Shown here in pieces: positions 35,920-45,111 of a stretch of 64,000 nt of DNA. Positions within the stretch are counted from its first letter, which is position 1; each line of letters begins with the position of its first letter. The translations under genes and the position numbers were made by a program. The notes beneath the pieces are model-generated. The model did no database searches. It worked only from the letters and a program-made list of their open reading frames with translations, and had not been told where the DNA came from. The DNA is from Streptomyces abyssomicinicus (GTDB taxonomy: Bacteria; Actinomycetota; Actinomycetes; Streptomycetales; Streptomycetaceae), in assembly GCF_008974245.1 (NCBI RefSeq), contig NZ_BBZI01000011.1, positions 197,570-261,569 on the forward strand, read 5' to 3'.

Positions 35920-37620
35920 TCAGTGACAGCTGAACGACTTGGCGGTGAGGCTCGTACTCAGCGTGCAGACCTGACCGCGCACCGCACCGTCCGTCCTGTG
36001 GAAGGTCAGGTCCCAGGTCCCGTTGTCGTGCCGCAACTGCCCGTACCCGGCGACCCCGTCGAGTCCCGCCGGAGGGTTCGAGGGGTTCTCCACCTGGGTG
36101 ACCGACCGGTGGACCGGCTGCGGCGGGGTGCCGACGGGCTGCCCCGTGACGTTGTCGTCGACCGGCCCCCGGTCCAGCGGCGAGCCCGAGGAGCCCACCG
36201 TCAGCTGGGGCGGACGGACGGTGGCGAAATCGAGCATCTGGTAGAGGTGGACGTGCCCCGACAGCACCAGGCGCACGTTGTCCGCCAGCCGCTGCTGGGC
36301 GGTGCCCGCGACCGCCGCGTCGAGGACATGCGTCAGCCAGGTCACCGCGCCGGGGGCCTGCCCGGCGGACTTCGCCATCCACACCGGCTTGTGGGTGAGC
36401 ACGAAGAAGTCCTCGGACGGACGCTGCCCCGCGGCCCGGTTCACGGCCTGGAACTGCGGGACGAAGGTGTTCACCTGCGCCGTGCTCCCGGTGTCGCCCG
36501 GATCGGCGGACGAGGAGTCCACGGAGACGAGGTTCAGCAGGCCGGCCCGGATCGTGGCGGGCGGCGGGAAACGGCTGCACGTTCCGTTGCCCCGCAGTTC
36601 GTCGGCGAGGTAGCGGAACCACGCGTCACCGGCGCCGCCGGCCTGTCCAGTGCAGTCCTCGTGGTTGCCCCGGGCCAGCACGACGGGCGCCGCGGCCAGC
36701 AGCGCCTCCGCGGGCCTGAAGAAGTCGGCAACCACACAGGCCCAGCTCGCCGCCTGGGCGCGCAGCGTGCACCCGGGGTTCCTGGCCTTGTCGTCCGCCC
36801 TGCCCGGGTCGTTGCGGTAGAGGTAGTCCCCGGTGTGGATCACGAGGTCGGGCGCGCCACGGGCGATGCTGTTCGCGATCGGGGTGAAGGGCCAGGCGGT
36901 CGCGCAGGACTGCGCCGCCTCCGCCGGGTTCACCGGCAGCTCGCAGCCGGTGTCGCCGATGACGTTGACCGTGCGGGGACGGGTGGTCGCGGTCCACCTC
37001 GGCAGCGGCAGGTGACCGCCCGCGGGGTGGAGCGTCGCCGCCCGCACCGTCGTCGGGACGAGCTGCGCGCCGGTCGCCCCGAGCGGCACCGGCGTCTGTG
37101 CCCCCGACTCGCAGACCGTGGTGGGGAAGTGCCCGCCCGTGGGGGTGCTCACCCGCTGGAGAGGGACGGTCACCTGTGTCCCCAGGGTGTAGCGCACGGT
37201 GGGACAGGTCAGGCTCGCGTCGGTGGACACGTAACGGATCTGTGTGCCGTGGCTGGTCAGCTGGGTCCACGCCCACGCCTCGCCACCGGTGCCCGCTCCG
37301 GGGGGCGGGGCCGTCGGACCCGGCGTGTGCGGTGGCGTGTGGGGCGGCCGCGGGTGCTGCGGCGGCTTGTGGTGGTGGGGCGGCTTGTGGTGGTGCGGCG
37401 GTTCGTTGTGGTGCGGTGGCTTGTGGTGGTGGGGTGGTTCGTGGCGCTGCGGCGGCTTGTGGTGCTGCGGTGGCCGGGGATGGGGCGCGTGCCCGGGTGG
37501 CGCGGTCGGCCTGGGGGGCGGCGTCCCCACGCCGGCGGGCACCCGGGCGGGGGTCGCCGTGGCCGAGACGGCCGCGGCCAGGACACCCGCCACGGCGAAG
37601 GCGACGATCCGGTGCATCAT
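35920..37620 (-). CDS. Secreted metallophosphoesterase with His/Pro-rich linker
   Basis: The protein has 566 residues. A signal peptide (MMHRIVAFAVAGVLAAAVSATATPA) is followed by a striking linker at about residues 45-100 made of PPHHHKPP-type repeats. The calcineurin-like phosphoesterase domain then shows its metal motifs in order: VIGDTGC, HTGDYLYR (GDxx), RGNHEDC (GNHE), LTHKPVW and SGHVHLYQM (GHxH). These bind two metal ions and hydrolyse phosphate esters outside the cell. Cysteines in the mature part suggest disulfides. GAGGAG precedes the first of two tandem ATGs. Confidence 0.9.
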   Translation of the reverse strand: MMHRIVAFAVAGVLAAAVSATATPARVPAGVGTPPPRPTAPPGHAPHPRPPQHHKPPQRHEPPHHHKPPHHNEPPHHHKPPHHHKPPQHPRPPHTPPHTPGPTAPPPGAGTGGEAWAWTQLTSHGTQIRYVSTDASLTCPTVRYTLGTQVTVPLQRVSTPTGGHFPTTVCESGAQTPVPLGATGAQLVPTTVRAATLHPAGGHLPLPRWTATTRPRTVNVIGDTGCELPVNPAEAAQSCATAWPFTPIANSIARGAPDLVIHTGDYLYRNDPGRADDKARNPGCTLRAQAASWACVVADFFRPAEALLAAAPVVLARGNHEDCTGQAGGAGDAWFRYLADELRGNGTCSRFPPPATIRAGLLNLVSVDSSSADPGDTGSTAQVNTFVPQFQAVNRAAGQRPSEDFFVLTHKPVWMAKSAGQAPGAVTWLTHVLDAAVAGTAQQRLADNVRLVLSGHVHLYQMLDFATVRPPQLTVGSSGSPLDRGPVDDNVTGQPVGTPPQPVHRSVTQVENPSNPPAGLDGVAGYGQLRHDNGTWDLTFHRTDGAVRGQVCTLSTSLTAKSFSCH

Positions 37621-37804
37621 GTGCCGGCTCCTCGTTCAGGAATGCCCTGGGAAGCGACATCCCGTCGCCGAGGGCCACACCGGGAATCGTCACCGACGCC
37701 TTCGGCGCGCGCACCAGCACGAGGACGAACGGGCTAGGCCGGCGGCGGCCGAGGGACGACGCGGTGCCGGCCGCGGATGTCATGTGCGCACGTCGGCGCT
37801 CACG

Positions 37805-38191
37805 TCAGCGGACGCGACCTCCGGACGCTCCTTCCTTCTCCTTCGCGTAGTCCTTCGCCATCTCACCGGCGAAGTCGTACACCACACACGGTTCGTCGCC
37901 GACGGTCCACGCGTCGTGCCCGGGGGAGCACACGAAGACCTCCCCGGCGCCGACCTCGGTCTCGCTTCCGTCGTCCATGCGGATGTGCATGCGCCCCTGC
38001 GTCACCACCCCGTTGTGGTGGAACTGGCAGCTCTCGGTACCGGCGGTCGGCGCGATGTCCTGGGACCACCGCCAGCCGGGCTCGAAGGTCGCCGTCGCGA
38101 AGTCCAGCCCCGTGAGGTGGACCGATTCGAGGTGACCGTGCGGGAAATCGCGCTGTTCATCGGGCTTACTGGGAGTCCTGACCTCCAGCAT
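37805..38191 (-). CDS. Cupin-domain protein
   Basis: The protein has 128 residues. A single cupin barrel runs through residues 35-110: CQFHHNGVVTQGRMHIRMDDG gives the first metal-binding motif region, and GEVFVCSPGHDAWTVGDEPCVVYDF the second. The substrate is unknown. AAGGAGG sits 7 bases before the ATG. It is divergent from an MFS transporter gene across 173 bases that contain an A+T-rich GTGTAACCCCTCACAC element (near 38223). Confidence 0.85.
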   Translation of the reverse strand: MLEVRTPSKPDEQRDFPHGHLESVHLTGLDFATATFEPGWRWSQDIAPTAGTESCQFHHNGVVTQGRMHIRMDDGSETEVGAGEVFVCSPGHDAWTVGDEPCVVYDFAGEMAKDYAKEKEGASGGRVR

Positions 38192-38364
38192 GGTGATGCC
38201 TCCTTACTGAGCCACACTTCCATTGTGTAACCCCTCACACGCTGGGCGAGGCCCACGGCCGTCCCCGGCGGCTCCCGGGAGGCTAGGGTCGGCTTTCGGC
38301 CATGGCGAGGAAGGCCGAAGGAGCGAGGCCGCGGTGCGAAGGCGGCGCGGTGCGAGGGGTATCT

Positions 38365-39567
38365 GTGAACGTCGGTGTGCAACGCGGTGCGATCGCCGCC
38401 GTGCAGGTACTCGGCCTCGCCGTGTGGTTCTCCATGTCGGCGGTGGTCCCCAGCCTGCGGAACGACTGGGGGCTCACGGCCGGCGGCGCGGTGTGGCTGA
38501 CGGCGTCCGTGCAGATCGGTTTCGTCGCCGGGGCCGTGATCTCGACCTCCCTCAACCTTCCGGATCGCGTCGCGCCCCATCGTCTGCTCGCCGCCGGCGC
38601 AGCGGCGGCCGCCGTCTGCACCGTCGCGCTGGCCCTCTTCGCCGACCGGTCGGCCGTCGCCGTCCCGCTGCGCTTCCTGACCGGCATGTTCCTGGCCGCC
38701 GTCTATCCCACCGGCATGAAGCTCATGGCCTCCTGGTCCGGCAGCGCCGGGCGGGGCCGGACCATGGGCGTCCTCATCGCCGCCCTCACCCTCGGCTCCA
38801 CGCTCCCCCACCTCATCGCCGGGCTGGGATCACTGCCCTGGCGCGGCGTCCTGCTCACGGCGGCGGCGTCCGGACTCGTGGGCTCCGCCATAGCCCTGGC
38901 GCTCGTGCGGCCCGGCCCCCACGCGGCGTCGGCCCCACCCGCCCGCAATCCCCGGTACGCGCTGACCATGTTCACCGAACGCGGGCCGCGCCTGGCCAAT
39001 CTCGGCTATTTCGGGCACATGTGGGAGCTCTACGCCCTGTGGACCTGGATCCCGACGTTCCTGCTGGCGGCCCCCGCCGCGCGCGACCTCCCGGGTTCGG
39101 TGGAGATCACGGTGTTCCTCTCCATGGGGATCGGCGGGGCGGTCGGCTGCCTGCTCGGCGGGTGGGGCGCGGACCGCTACGGCCGCTCTCCCGCCGCCGT
39201 GACCGCGCTGCTCCTCAGCGGCCTGTGCTGCCTGCTCTCCCCGCTGCTCCTCGACGCCCCACCGGCGGTCCTGTTCGTCTTCTGCACGATCTGGGGCGCC
39301 GCCGTGATCGCGGACTCCGGGGTGTTCTCCACCTCGCTGAGCGAGGTCGCCGACCAGCGCTACATGGGCACGGCGCTCACCGGTCAGACCGCGATCGGCT
39401 TCGCCCTCACCGTGGTGACCATCCAGTTCACGCCCCTGCTCGCCGAGGCCGTCGGCTGGCGCTACGCCTTCCTCCTCCTCGCCCCCGGCCCGCTGGCCGG
39501 CGCCCTCGCCATGCGCGCCTTCGGCCGAGGGGCCGCGTCCGCCCCCGCCGCGCGGGGCTCTGCCTGA
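38365..39567 (+). CDS. Major facilitator superfamily transporter
   Basis: The protein has 400 residues and about 12 helices beginning AAVQVLGLAVWFSMSAVVPSL. MFS signature loops read RVAPHRLLAAG and GGWGADRYGRSPAAV. It resembles cyanate/nitrate-type or CynX-like MFS members by general layout, but no substrate can be assigned. GTG 38365 with GAGGGG upstream is favoured; the frame is also open to an ATG at 38302. Divergent from the cupin gene, with which it may share regulation. Confidence 0.85.
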   Translation: MNVGVQRGAIAAVQVLGLAVWFSMSAVVPSLRNDWGLTAGGAVWLTASVQIGFVAGAVISTSLNLPDRVAPHRLLAAGAAAAAVCTVALALFADRSAVAVPLRFLTGMFLAAVYPTGMKLMASWSGSAGRGRTMGVLIAALTLGSTLPHLIAGLGSLPWRGVLLTAAASGLVGSAIALALVRPGPHAASAPPARNPRYALTMFTERGPRLANLGYFGHMWELYALWTWIPTFLLAAPAARDLPGSVEITVFLSMGIGGAVGCLLGGWGADRYGRSPAAVTALLLSGLCCLLSPLLLDAPPAVLFVFCTIWGAAVIADSGVFSTSLSEVADQRYMGTALTGQTAIGFALTVVTIQFTPLLAEAVGWRYAFLLLAPGPLAGALAMRAFGRGAASAPAARGSA

Positions 39568-39727
39568 GCGCCGCCGGCCGCAGCGGGAACCACCGATCCG
39601 GCCACCGCCGCTTCCCGTCTCCGTCGTCAGGGCACGGAGATGATCCGTCGGATCCGGGGCGGAACGCGCACGTTCCTGCTCCTCCGGGACCGGCGCATCT
39701 CGATCCGGAACTCCGTACGCGGCGGCG

Positions 39728-40753
39728 TCAGTCCTTGGCTCGCACGGCCGGACGCGACGTGCGCGGACCCCGGTCAGCGCCTCCTGTGCCGGCCGTCCGT
39801 CGTGCGGCCGCCCGGCCGGCCCCCTCGGCGGCGGCGAGGAACACCACGGCGAACAGCAGCAGAGCCGTGCCGGTGAGGACGATCGCGTTGAGCCGCTCGC
39901 CGAGGACGAGCACGCCGATGACCGCCGCGGTGAGCGGCTCCACCAGGGCCACGACGGAAGCTGTGGTCGCCTTGACGGCGCCGAGGCCGGTGAAGAACAA
40001 CGTGTACGCCAGCGCCGTCGGCACCGCCCCCAGGTAGAGGACCAGGCCCAGCGTCCACGCCGTACGCTCCGCGTCGGGCAGCAGGCCCTCCATCAGAGCG
40101 GCCGGCAGGAGACAGACCATGCCGACCGCGAAGCCGGTCACCGTGGACCCGAACGCGCCACCGGCGTTCTCCCGGCCGGAGAGGCGGCCCAGCAGCGTCA
40201 CCCCCGCGTAGCCGGCGGCGGAGAGCAGCGCGTATCCGATGCCCAGCAAGGGAGCGGGGCCGGTGCTCCCGTCCGCACCGCCCGTCAGCAGCACCAGGCC
40301 GGCGACGCCGCTCGCCACCGCGGCGGTTCCGGCGGCGCCGGTGCGCTCGCCCAGAGTGAGCCTGGCGCCCACGGCGACCAGCGCCGGCCCCGCACCCAGG
40401 GTCACCACCGTGGCCACGGTCAGCCCGGCCTGCTGCACCGAGGCGAAGTAGGCCGTCTGGTACACCGCCAGTCCGAAGCCCGTGATCAGGGCCCGCCGGG
40501 GGTTGGCCGCGAACGCCGCGCGCAGCGACAGCGCCGTCTCCGGCCGCCGGGATCGCCAGGTGCGTCGGCCCAGGTGAGCCGCCAGGAGCAGGCCGAGTCC
40601 CACCAGGAACCGCCAGAACGACACCGCGACGGGGCCGATCCCGCCGGCGTCGTACAGTTCGGCGGCCACGGCACCGCCCGTGCCCCATGCCGCGGCCGCG
40701 ATAGCGACGTGGAGAACACCCTGCCGAACGGGCAGGGCGGAAGGGGACTGCAC
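39728..40753 (-). CDS. EamA/DMT-family transporter
   Basis: The protein has 341 residues with ten helices in two EamA repeats: GVLHVAIAAAAWGTGGAVAAELYD...RFLVGLGLLL in the first half, and LLGIGYALLSAAGYAGVTLLGRLSG...ALAYTLFFTGLGAVKATTASVVALVEPLTAAVIGVLVLGE in the second. The drug/metabolite transporter superfamily usually exports amino acids or metabolites. The GTG start has AAGGAG at correct spacing. A TetR gene follows 150 bases upstream on the same strand and may control it. Confidence 0.9.
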   Translation of the reverse strand: MQSPSALPVRQGVLHVAIAAAAWGTGGAVAAELYDAGGIGPVAVSFWRFLVGLGLLLAAHLGRRTWRSRRPETALSLRAAFAANPRRALITGFGLAVYQTAYFASVQQAGLTVATVVTLGAGPALVAVGARLTLGERTGAAGTAAVASGVAGLVLLTGGADGSTGPAPLLGIGYALLSAAGYAGVTLLGRLSGRENAGGAFGSTVTGFAVGMVCLLPAALMEGLLPDAERTAWTLGLVLYLGAVPTALAYTLFFTGLGAVKATTASVVALVEPLTAAVIGVLVLGERLNAIVLTGTALLLFAVVFLAAAEGAGRAAARRTAGTGGADRGPRTSRPAVRAKD

Positions 40754-40906
40754 CTGAGGTCTCCTTGATCGATTGCCATCACGTCGTGTTCGTGTCCGTG
40801 GGCAATCCGCGCGGCCACCCCCGTGTCCCAGGGGTGGCTCGGCACGACCGCCCCCTCTGGGCGGCGGGTGGCGGGGGCGTCAGGAGCAGCCGCATGGCAT
40901 CAACCC

Positions 40907-41518
40907 CTATCCAGCGACGGGCTCGGACCCGGCGAGCCTGGCAACGAAGTCGTCGACCATGGCGATCTGCACGTCCTCGGCGAAACGTCCGGGGTCGAAG
41001 AGGGCTTGGACGACGAGTCCGTGGACGAAGGCGACGGCGGAGGCGGCCAGTTGGCCTGTGTCGGCGCTCGCGGGGATCTCCTTGAGGTCGCATGCCGTCT
41101 CGAAATGACGACGGAAGGTGTCGCGCAACCTCGTGTAGCGATCGCCTTGTTGGGAGGACAGGGTCTCGTCGGCTAGGGACAGGTCCCAGGAGCTGACCCA
41201 GATGCGGTTACGGGCGGTGTCGGCCGGAGTGAGCGGCAGGATGTCGATCAGCGCGGCCCGTACGGCGGACAGGCCACCGGCGGGAGGAGTCCGGCGCGGG
41301 CGTCCCGCCGTGTCATGTTCCAGCAGGTCCAGCGCGTGCGTGACAAGAGCGCGCTTGCTCGGGAAGTAGTGCGTCAACATGCCCGTGGAGACACCCATCT
41401 CGGCGGCGACCGCGCGCAGTGTCAGGCCCCCGAAACCCTTGGCGGCGAGAACGCGCCACACCGCCTCGGACACGTCCTTGCGGCGGGCTTCGTGATCTCC
41501 GGGTGCGGGTGGCGGCAT
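40907..41518 (-). CDS. TetR-family transcriptional regulator
   Basis: The protein has 203 residues. The helix-turn-helix (RKDVSEAVWRVLAAKGFGGLTLRAVAAEMGVSTGMLTHYFPSKRALV) covers residues 13-60. The ligand-binding part ends VAFVHGLVVQALFDPGRFAEDVQ, typical of the BetI-like subgroup with a TetR_C domain. It lies directly before the EamA transporter gene, which it may repress, and is divergent from the acetyltransferase gene. Confidence 0.88.
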   Translation of the reverse strand: MPPPAPGDHEARRKDVSEAVWRVLAAKGFGGLTLRAVAAEMGVSTGMLTHYFPSKRALVTHALDLLEHDTAGRPRRTPPAGGLSAVRAALIDILPLTPADTARNRIWVSSWDLSLADETLSSQQGDRYTRLRDTFRRHFETACDLKEIPASADTGQLAASAVAFVHGLVVQALFDPGRFAEDVQIAMVDDFVARLAGSEPVAG

Positions 41519-41625
41519 CCGGCTACCCTACATACCAAACGCTTGTTACGCACGCTCCACGCCTCATGCCCGCCGGCAGTTACCTGTCGGCGTTTCCGCC
41601 CGGCCCGACCCGGAAGGCAATGCCC

Positions 41626-42621
41626 ATGTTCACCATCGCGCTCGACGACCACGCGCGACTTCGTCCTCTGGAGCCCTGGCAGGCGCCGGAGTTCCTGGCG
41701 CACATCGACCGGGCCCGCCCCCTGGTCGACCCGTGGATCCCCTGGGCGTCGCTCACCACCGACTTGGCCTCGGCCAGGTCGACCCTCCAGCGCTACGCCG
41801 ACCTCTCGTCCTCCGACAGCGGCCGGATATACGGAATCTGGCTGGACGGCGTGCTCGTGGGCGGCGTCATGTTCACCCGCTTCGACGCCTCCTCGGGAGT
41901 GTGCGAGATCGGCTGCTGGCTGGAGGAGGCCGGGCAGGGACGAGGACTGGTGACCCGCGCCTGCCGGACACTGATCGACTGGGCCTTCACCGAGCGCGGG
42001 ATGAGCAGGGTCGAGTGGTGGGTCGCCTCCGGCAACACCCGCAGCATCGCGGCCGCGCGCCGCCTGGGGATGACCCGGGACGGCGTGCTCCGGCAGCGCT
42101 ATCCGCACCGCGGGGTGCGGCACGACAGCGAGGTGTGGTCGGTCCTGGCGCAGGAGTGGCCGCCGGCAGAGGCTCGGTCCGCGTCCGAGCCCACACACGC
42201 GTCCGGCGACCAGGCGGAAATCGACCGGCTGATGGGCCTGTTCATGGACTCCTTCACCAACACCGGCGGAAGGCGCCCCGATCTGGAGATCATCCGCGAA
42301 CTCTTCGTCCCGGAGGGGCGGATCATCTCGAACACCGGGGACGACCCCGTGATCATGGACCTGGACGCGTTCGTCGAGCCGCGCCAGAAGATGCTCACCG
42401 ACGGAACGCTGACGGAGTTCTCCGAGTGGGAGGTCCACCGGCGGACCGAGATCTTCGGCTCGGTCGCCCACCGGTTCACCGAGTACCGCAAGTCCGGTGT
42501 CCGGGACGGAGCGCACTTCGAGGGACACGGCCACAAGACCACCCAGTTCCTTCGGACCCCGGCAGGCTGGAGGATGTCCTCCATGGCCTGGGAGGACGAA
42601 CCGGACCGACTCCCGGAGTGA
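41626..42621 (+). CDS. GNAT acetyltransferase fused to a SnoaL/DUF4440-like domain
   Basis: The protein has 331 residues. Residues 1-180 form a RimJ/RimL-type GNAT fold with the acetyl-CoA loop at CWLEEAGQGRGLVTRACRTL and the end motif NTRSIAAARRLGMTRDGVLRQ. After a short acidic linker, residues 195-331 form a SnoaL/NTF2-like alpha-beta barrel (IDRLMGLFMDSFTN through HKTTQFLRTPAGWRMSSMAWEDE). Each is usually a separate protein, so this is a fusion. GGAAGG precedes the second of two nearby ATGs by 8 bases, which decides the start. Function is unknown. Confidence 0.82.
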   Translation: MFTIALDDHARLRPLEPWQAPEFLAHIDRARPLVDPWIPWASLTTDLASARSTLQRYADLSSSDSGRIYGIWLDGVLVGGVMFTRFDASSGVCEIGCWLEEAGQGRGLVTRACRTLIDWAFTERGMSRVEWWVASGNTRSIAAARRLGMTRDGVLRQRYPHRGVRHDSEVWSVLAQEWPPAEARSASEPTHASGDQAEIDRLMGLFMDSFTNTGGRRPDLEIIRELFVPEGRIISNTGDDPVIMDLDAFVEPRQKMLTDGTLTEFSEWEVHRRTEIFGSVAHRFTEYRKSGVRDGAHFEGHGHKTTQFLRTPAGWRMSSMAWEDEPDRLPE

Positions 42622-42674
42622 CGGGCGCCCGGATCCGCCGCTCACGGCCACGTCCTGCCGAGCGCCCCGTTCTG

Positions 42675-43163
42675 TCAGTCCTCACACAGGAGCCATGCGG
42701 CGATGTCCACGTCACGCGGATGCACGGGCTCCGACAGCACCACGCCGGTGGTGGTGTCGCCCATCTCCGAGAGTTGCTCGATGACCTGCTCGAGGTGCTG
42801 TGCGTCCCGGACCGCGATCGTCAGCTCGTAGCAGTTCTCGCCGGTGACGTGGACGCACGACAGGACGTGGCCCATGGCGAGCAGCCGGTCGCGCAGGATC
42901 TGTGGCTTCCGGGCGGATCGCAGCCGCGGGCTCAGCGAGACGTGAGCCCTCAGGCCCAGCCCCAGCCGGTCGAGATCCAGGTGGACGCCGTAGCCCTTGA
43001 TCACACCGGAGTCCTCCAGGCGCCGCACCCGCTCGGCGACGGCGGGCCGACTGAGGGACACCCTGCGGCCCAACTCGGCAAGGCTGATGCGGGCGTTGCG
43101 GGAGAGCTCACGGATGATCGCGAGATCCACTGCATCTGTTCCCGACGTTTGGGAAACGGACAA
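42675..43163 (-). CDS. Lrp/AsnC-family transcriptional regulator
   Basis: The protein has about 162 residues. The winged helix (DLAIIRELSRNARISLAELGRRVSLSRPAVAERVRRLEDSGVIKGY) is followed by the RAM/ligand domain (YELTIAVRDAQHLEQVIEQL). Such regulators respond to amino acids or related metabolites. No ATG is present: TTG 43163 with AAGG upstream or GTG 43130 are the candidates, and I prefer the TTG because homologues carry about ten residues before the first helix. It is divergent from a zinc-type dehydrogenase gene with overlapping control sequence, so it probably regulates it. Confidence 0.85.
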   Translation of the reverse strand: MSVSQTSGTDAVDLAIIRELSRNARISLAELGRRVSLSRPAVAERVRRLEDSGVIKGYGVHLDLDRLGLGLRAHVSLSPRLRSARKPQILRDRLLAMGHVLSCVHVTGENCYELTIAVRDAQHLEQVIEQLSEMGDTTTGVVLSEPVHPRDVDIAAWLLCED

Positions 43164-43254
43164 GCCGAAACACCTTCTGTTCGACGGAAAGAGCGCGGGC
43201 ACCGCGTCGGAACGCCATGGCCGGACGGGCGGCGGCAGCCTACCGTGTTCGCCC

Positions 43255-44283
43255 ATGAGAGCCACCGTGCTGGAAGGGGTCGGACAGGTCCGTCTCGTCG
43301 ACGTTCCCGACCCGGTGATCGAGCAACCGAGTGACGCGCTGGTGAGGGTTTCCCTCGCCGCCGTGTGCGGATCCGACCTGTGGCCGTTCCGAGGCCAGGA
43401 GTCGTTCACGCCAGGCGACCGCATGGGCCACGAGTGGATCGGAGTCGTCGAGGAGGTCGGCGCGGGTGTCACCCGTCTCCGGGCGGGCGACCTCGTCCTC
43501 GCTCCCTTCGCGTTCGCGGACGGCACCTGCCGACCGTGCCGCGACGGGTTGTTCACCTCCTGTCCCAACGGCGGCTTCTGGGGCGGCCGCCATGACGGCG
43601 GCCAGGCCGAGGCCGTACGTGTGCCGTTCGCCGAGAGCACGCTCGTCCCGGTGCGCGCGGAAGCGGATGCCGAGCTCCTGCGTCGCCTGCTTCCGCTGAC
43701 GGACGTCATGGCGACCGGAGCCCACGCCGTCGTCCTGGCCGGTGTCCGGCCGGGTTCCACCGTGGTCGTCCTGGGGGACGGTGCCGTCGGGCTGTGCGCG
43801 GTGCTCGCCGCCCGCCGCGCCCGGGCCGGACGGATCATCCTCGTCGGCCGCCACCCCGACCGCCGGGACCTGGCCAAGCGCATGGGGGCAACCGACGTCC
43901 TGGCTGCGGACGACTCCGCGACCGTCGCCCTGGTCCGGGACGAGACGGAAGGCGGTGCCGGCGGCGTCGCCGAGTGCGCGGGCACCCAGTCCGCCCTCGA
44001 CCTCGCGATCGACCTGGTCCGGCCCGGCGGCACCATCGGTTCCGTCGGGGTCCCCAACGGCGTGGACAGCGTCGACCTCTACCGTCTGTTCCGCCACAAC
44101 ATCGCCCTGCGGGCCGGGGTGACTCCCGCCCGCCGCTACCTGGAACCCCTGCTCGCGGAGGTCCTCGCGGGTCAGCTCGACCCCTCACCGGTACTGTCGA
44201 CCGAGCTGCCCCTGGACGACGTCGCAGCCGCCTACCAGGCCATGAACGCGCGCCAAGCCACCAAGATCGCCATCCGGCCGTGA
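43255..44283 (+). CDS. Zinc-dependent medium-chain alcohol dehydrogenase
   Basis: The protein has 342 residues. The catalytic domain shows the zinc ligands in AAVCGSDLWPF and GHEWIGVVEEVG. The structural-zinc loop reads CRPCRDGLFTSC with fewer cysteines than classical ADHs. The Rossmann motif is VVVLGDGAVGLCAVLAARRA near residue 163, and FRHNIALRAGVTPARRYLEPLL follows. It resembles threonine/sorbitol-dehydrogenase-type oxidoreductases; the substrate is unknown. It is divergent from the Lrp regulator, which probably controls it. Confidence 0.88.
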   Translation: MRATVLEGVGQVRLVDVPDPVIEQPSDALVRVSLAAVCGSDLWPFRGQESFTPGDRMGHEWIGVVEEVGAGVTRLRAGDLVLAPFAFADGTCRPCRDGLFTSCPNGGFWGGRHDGGQAEAVRVPFAESTLVPVRAEADAELLRRLLPLTDVMATGAHAVVLAGVRPGSTVVVLGDGAVGLCAVLAARRARAGRIILVGRHPDRRDLAKRMGATDVLAADDSATVALVRDETEGGAGGVAECAGTQSALDLAIDLVRPGGTIGSVGVPNGVDSVDLYRLFRHNIALRAGVTPARRYLEPLLAEVLAGQLDPSPVLSTELPLDDVAAAYQAMNARQATKIAIRP

Positions 44284-44550
44284 ACGCACCGGGCACAACC
44301 CGGCGGGTGGGTATCCGTCGTCTCGTGGCCGATGGGCGACCGGCACCGTGGAGGCCGAGGTCCTTCCGCGACACGGCGACGAGCAGCCTGGCCGCCCAGG
44401 CGGAGCAGGCCGTCGCGGGTCCCTGCGATCCCACCTCCGCGAACCGGGCCCGGCGCATACCGCCCTCGCGGTCCGGGACCTGCTCGAGGAGATCGAAGCC
44501 TTGGCTGTGGCAGGCTGCCCCGCGCTGCCTCACGGATAGAGTCCGGTGCC

Positions 44551-45111
44551 ATGTACCCGATGGACCGCACGGGCTCGCGCCTCGCGTTGCGTGAGCTCAC
44601 CATCGACGACACGGACGCCGTGTACGCCATCTACGGCAGCCCCAAGGCCACGGAGCACCTGTCGTTCGAGCCGCGCAGCCGCGCGCAGGTCGCCGAGATC
44701 GTCGCGAGGTCCGTCGCCTCCGCCGAGGCGGCCCCGCGAACGGAGTACTCGCTCGCGGTTGTGGAACGCGACACCGGCCGGTTGACCGGGTTCGGCCGCC
44801 TCGCCCTGGACCCGCACCAACAGCGCGGAGCAACCTTCGGCTTCGCCCTCAACCCCGACGCCTGGGGTGTCGGCCACGGCCTCGAAACCGTGCGACTCCT
44901 CCTCGGCCTCGGCTTCGAGGACCTCGGCCTCCACCGCATCTGGGGTGGACGTTCGCCTCTCAACGAGGCGTCGGCCAGAACGATGGCGGCCGCGGGCATG
45001 GTCGAGGAAGGCGTCATCCGCGAGCACATCCACAAGGCCGGCCGATGGCGAGACTCCGTCGTCCACGCCATCCTCGACCGTGAGTGGGCGGCCCTCGTCA
45101 GCGGCTCCTAG
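44551..45111 (+). CDS. GNAT-family N-acetyltransferase (RimJ/RimL type)
   Basis: The protein has 186 residues: RLALRELTIDDTDAVYAIYGSP at the N-terminus, the acetyl-CoA binding region FALNPDAWGVGHGLETVRLLLGLGFEDLGLHRIWGG in the middle, and ARTMAAAGMVEEGVIREH near the end. Substrate may be a ribosomal protein N-terminus or a small amine, not determinable. The ATG has no strong ribosome binding site. The preceding 270 bases hold no clear gene, although one short rightward frame (44348-44539) ends in a protein-like AVRDLLEEIEALAVAG. Confidence 0.85.
   Translation: MYPMDRTGSRLALRELTIDDTDAVYAIYGSPKATEHLSFEPRSRAQVAEIVARSVASAEAAPRTEYSLAVVERDTGRLTGFGRLALDPHQQRGATFGFALNPDAWGVGHGLETVRLLLGLGFEDLGLHRIWGGRSPLNEASARTMAAAGMVEEGVIREHIHKAGRWRDSVVHAILDREWAALVSGS

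Noticed and set aside
44284..44550. Possible small gene before the acetyltransferase
   Set aside because: Short frames in both directions have a few protein-like words (AVRDLLEEIEALAVAG) but no start signal or family resemblance.
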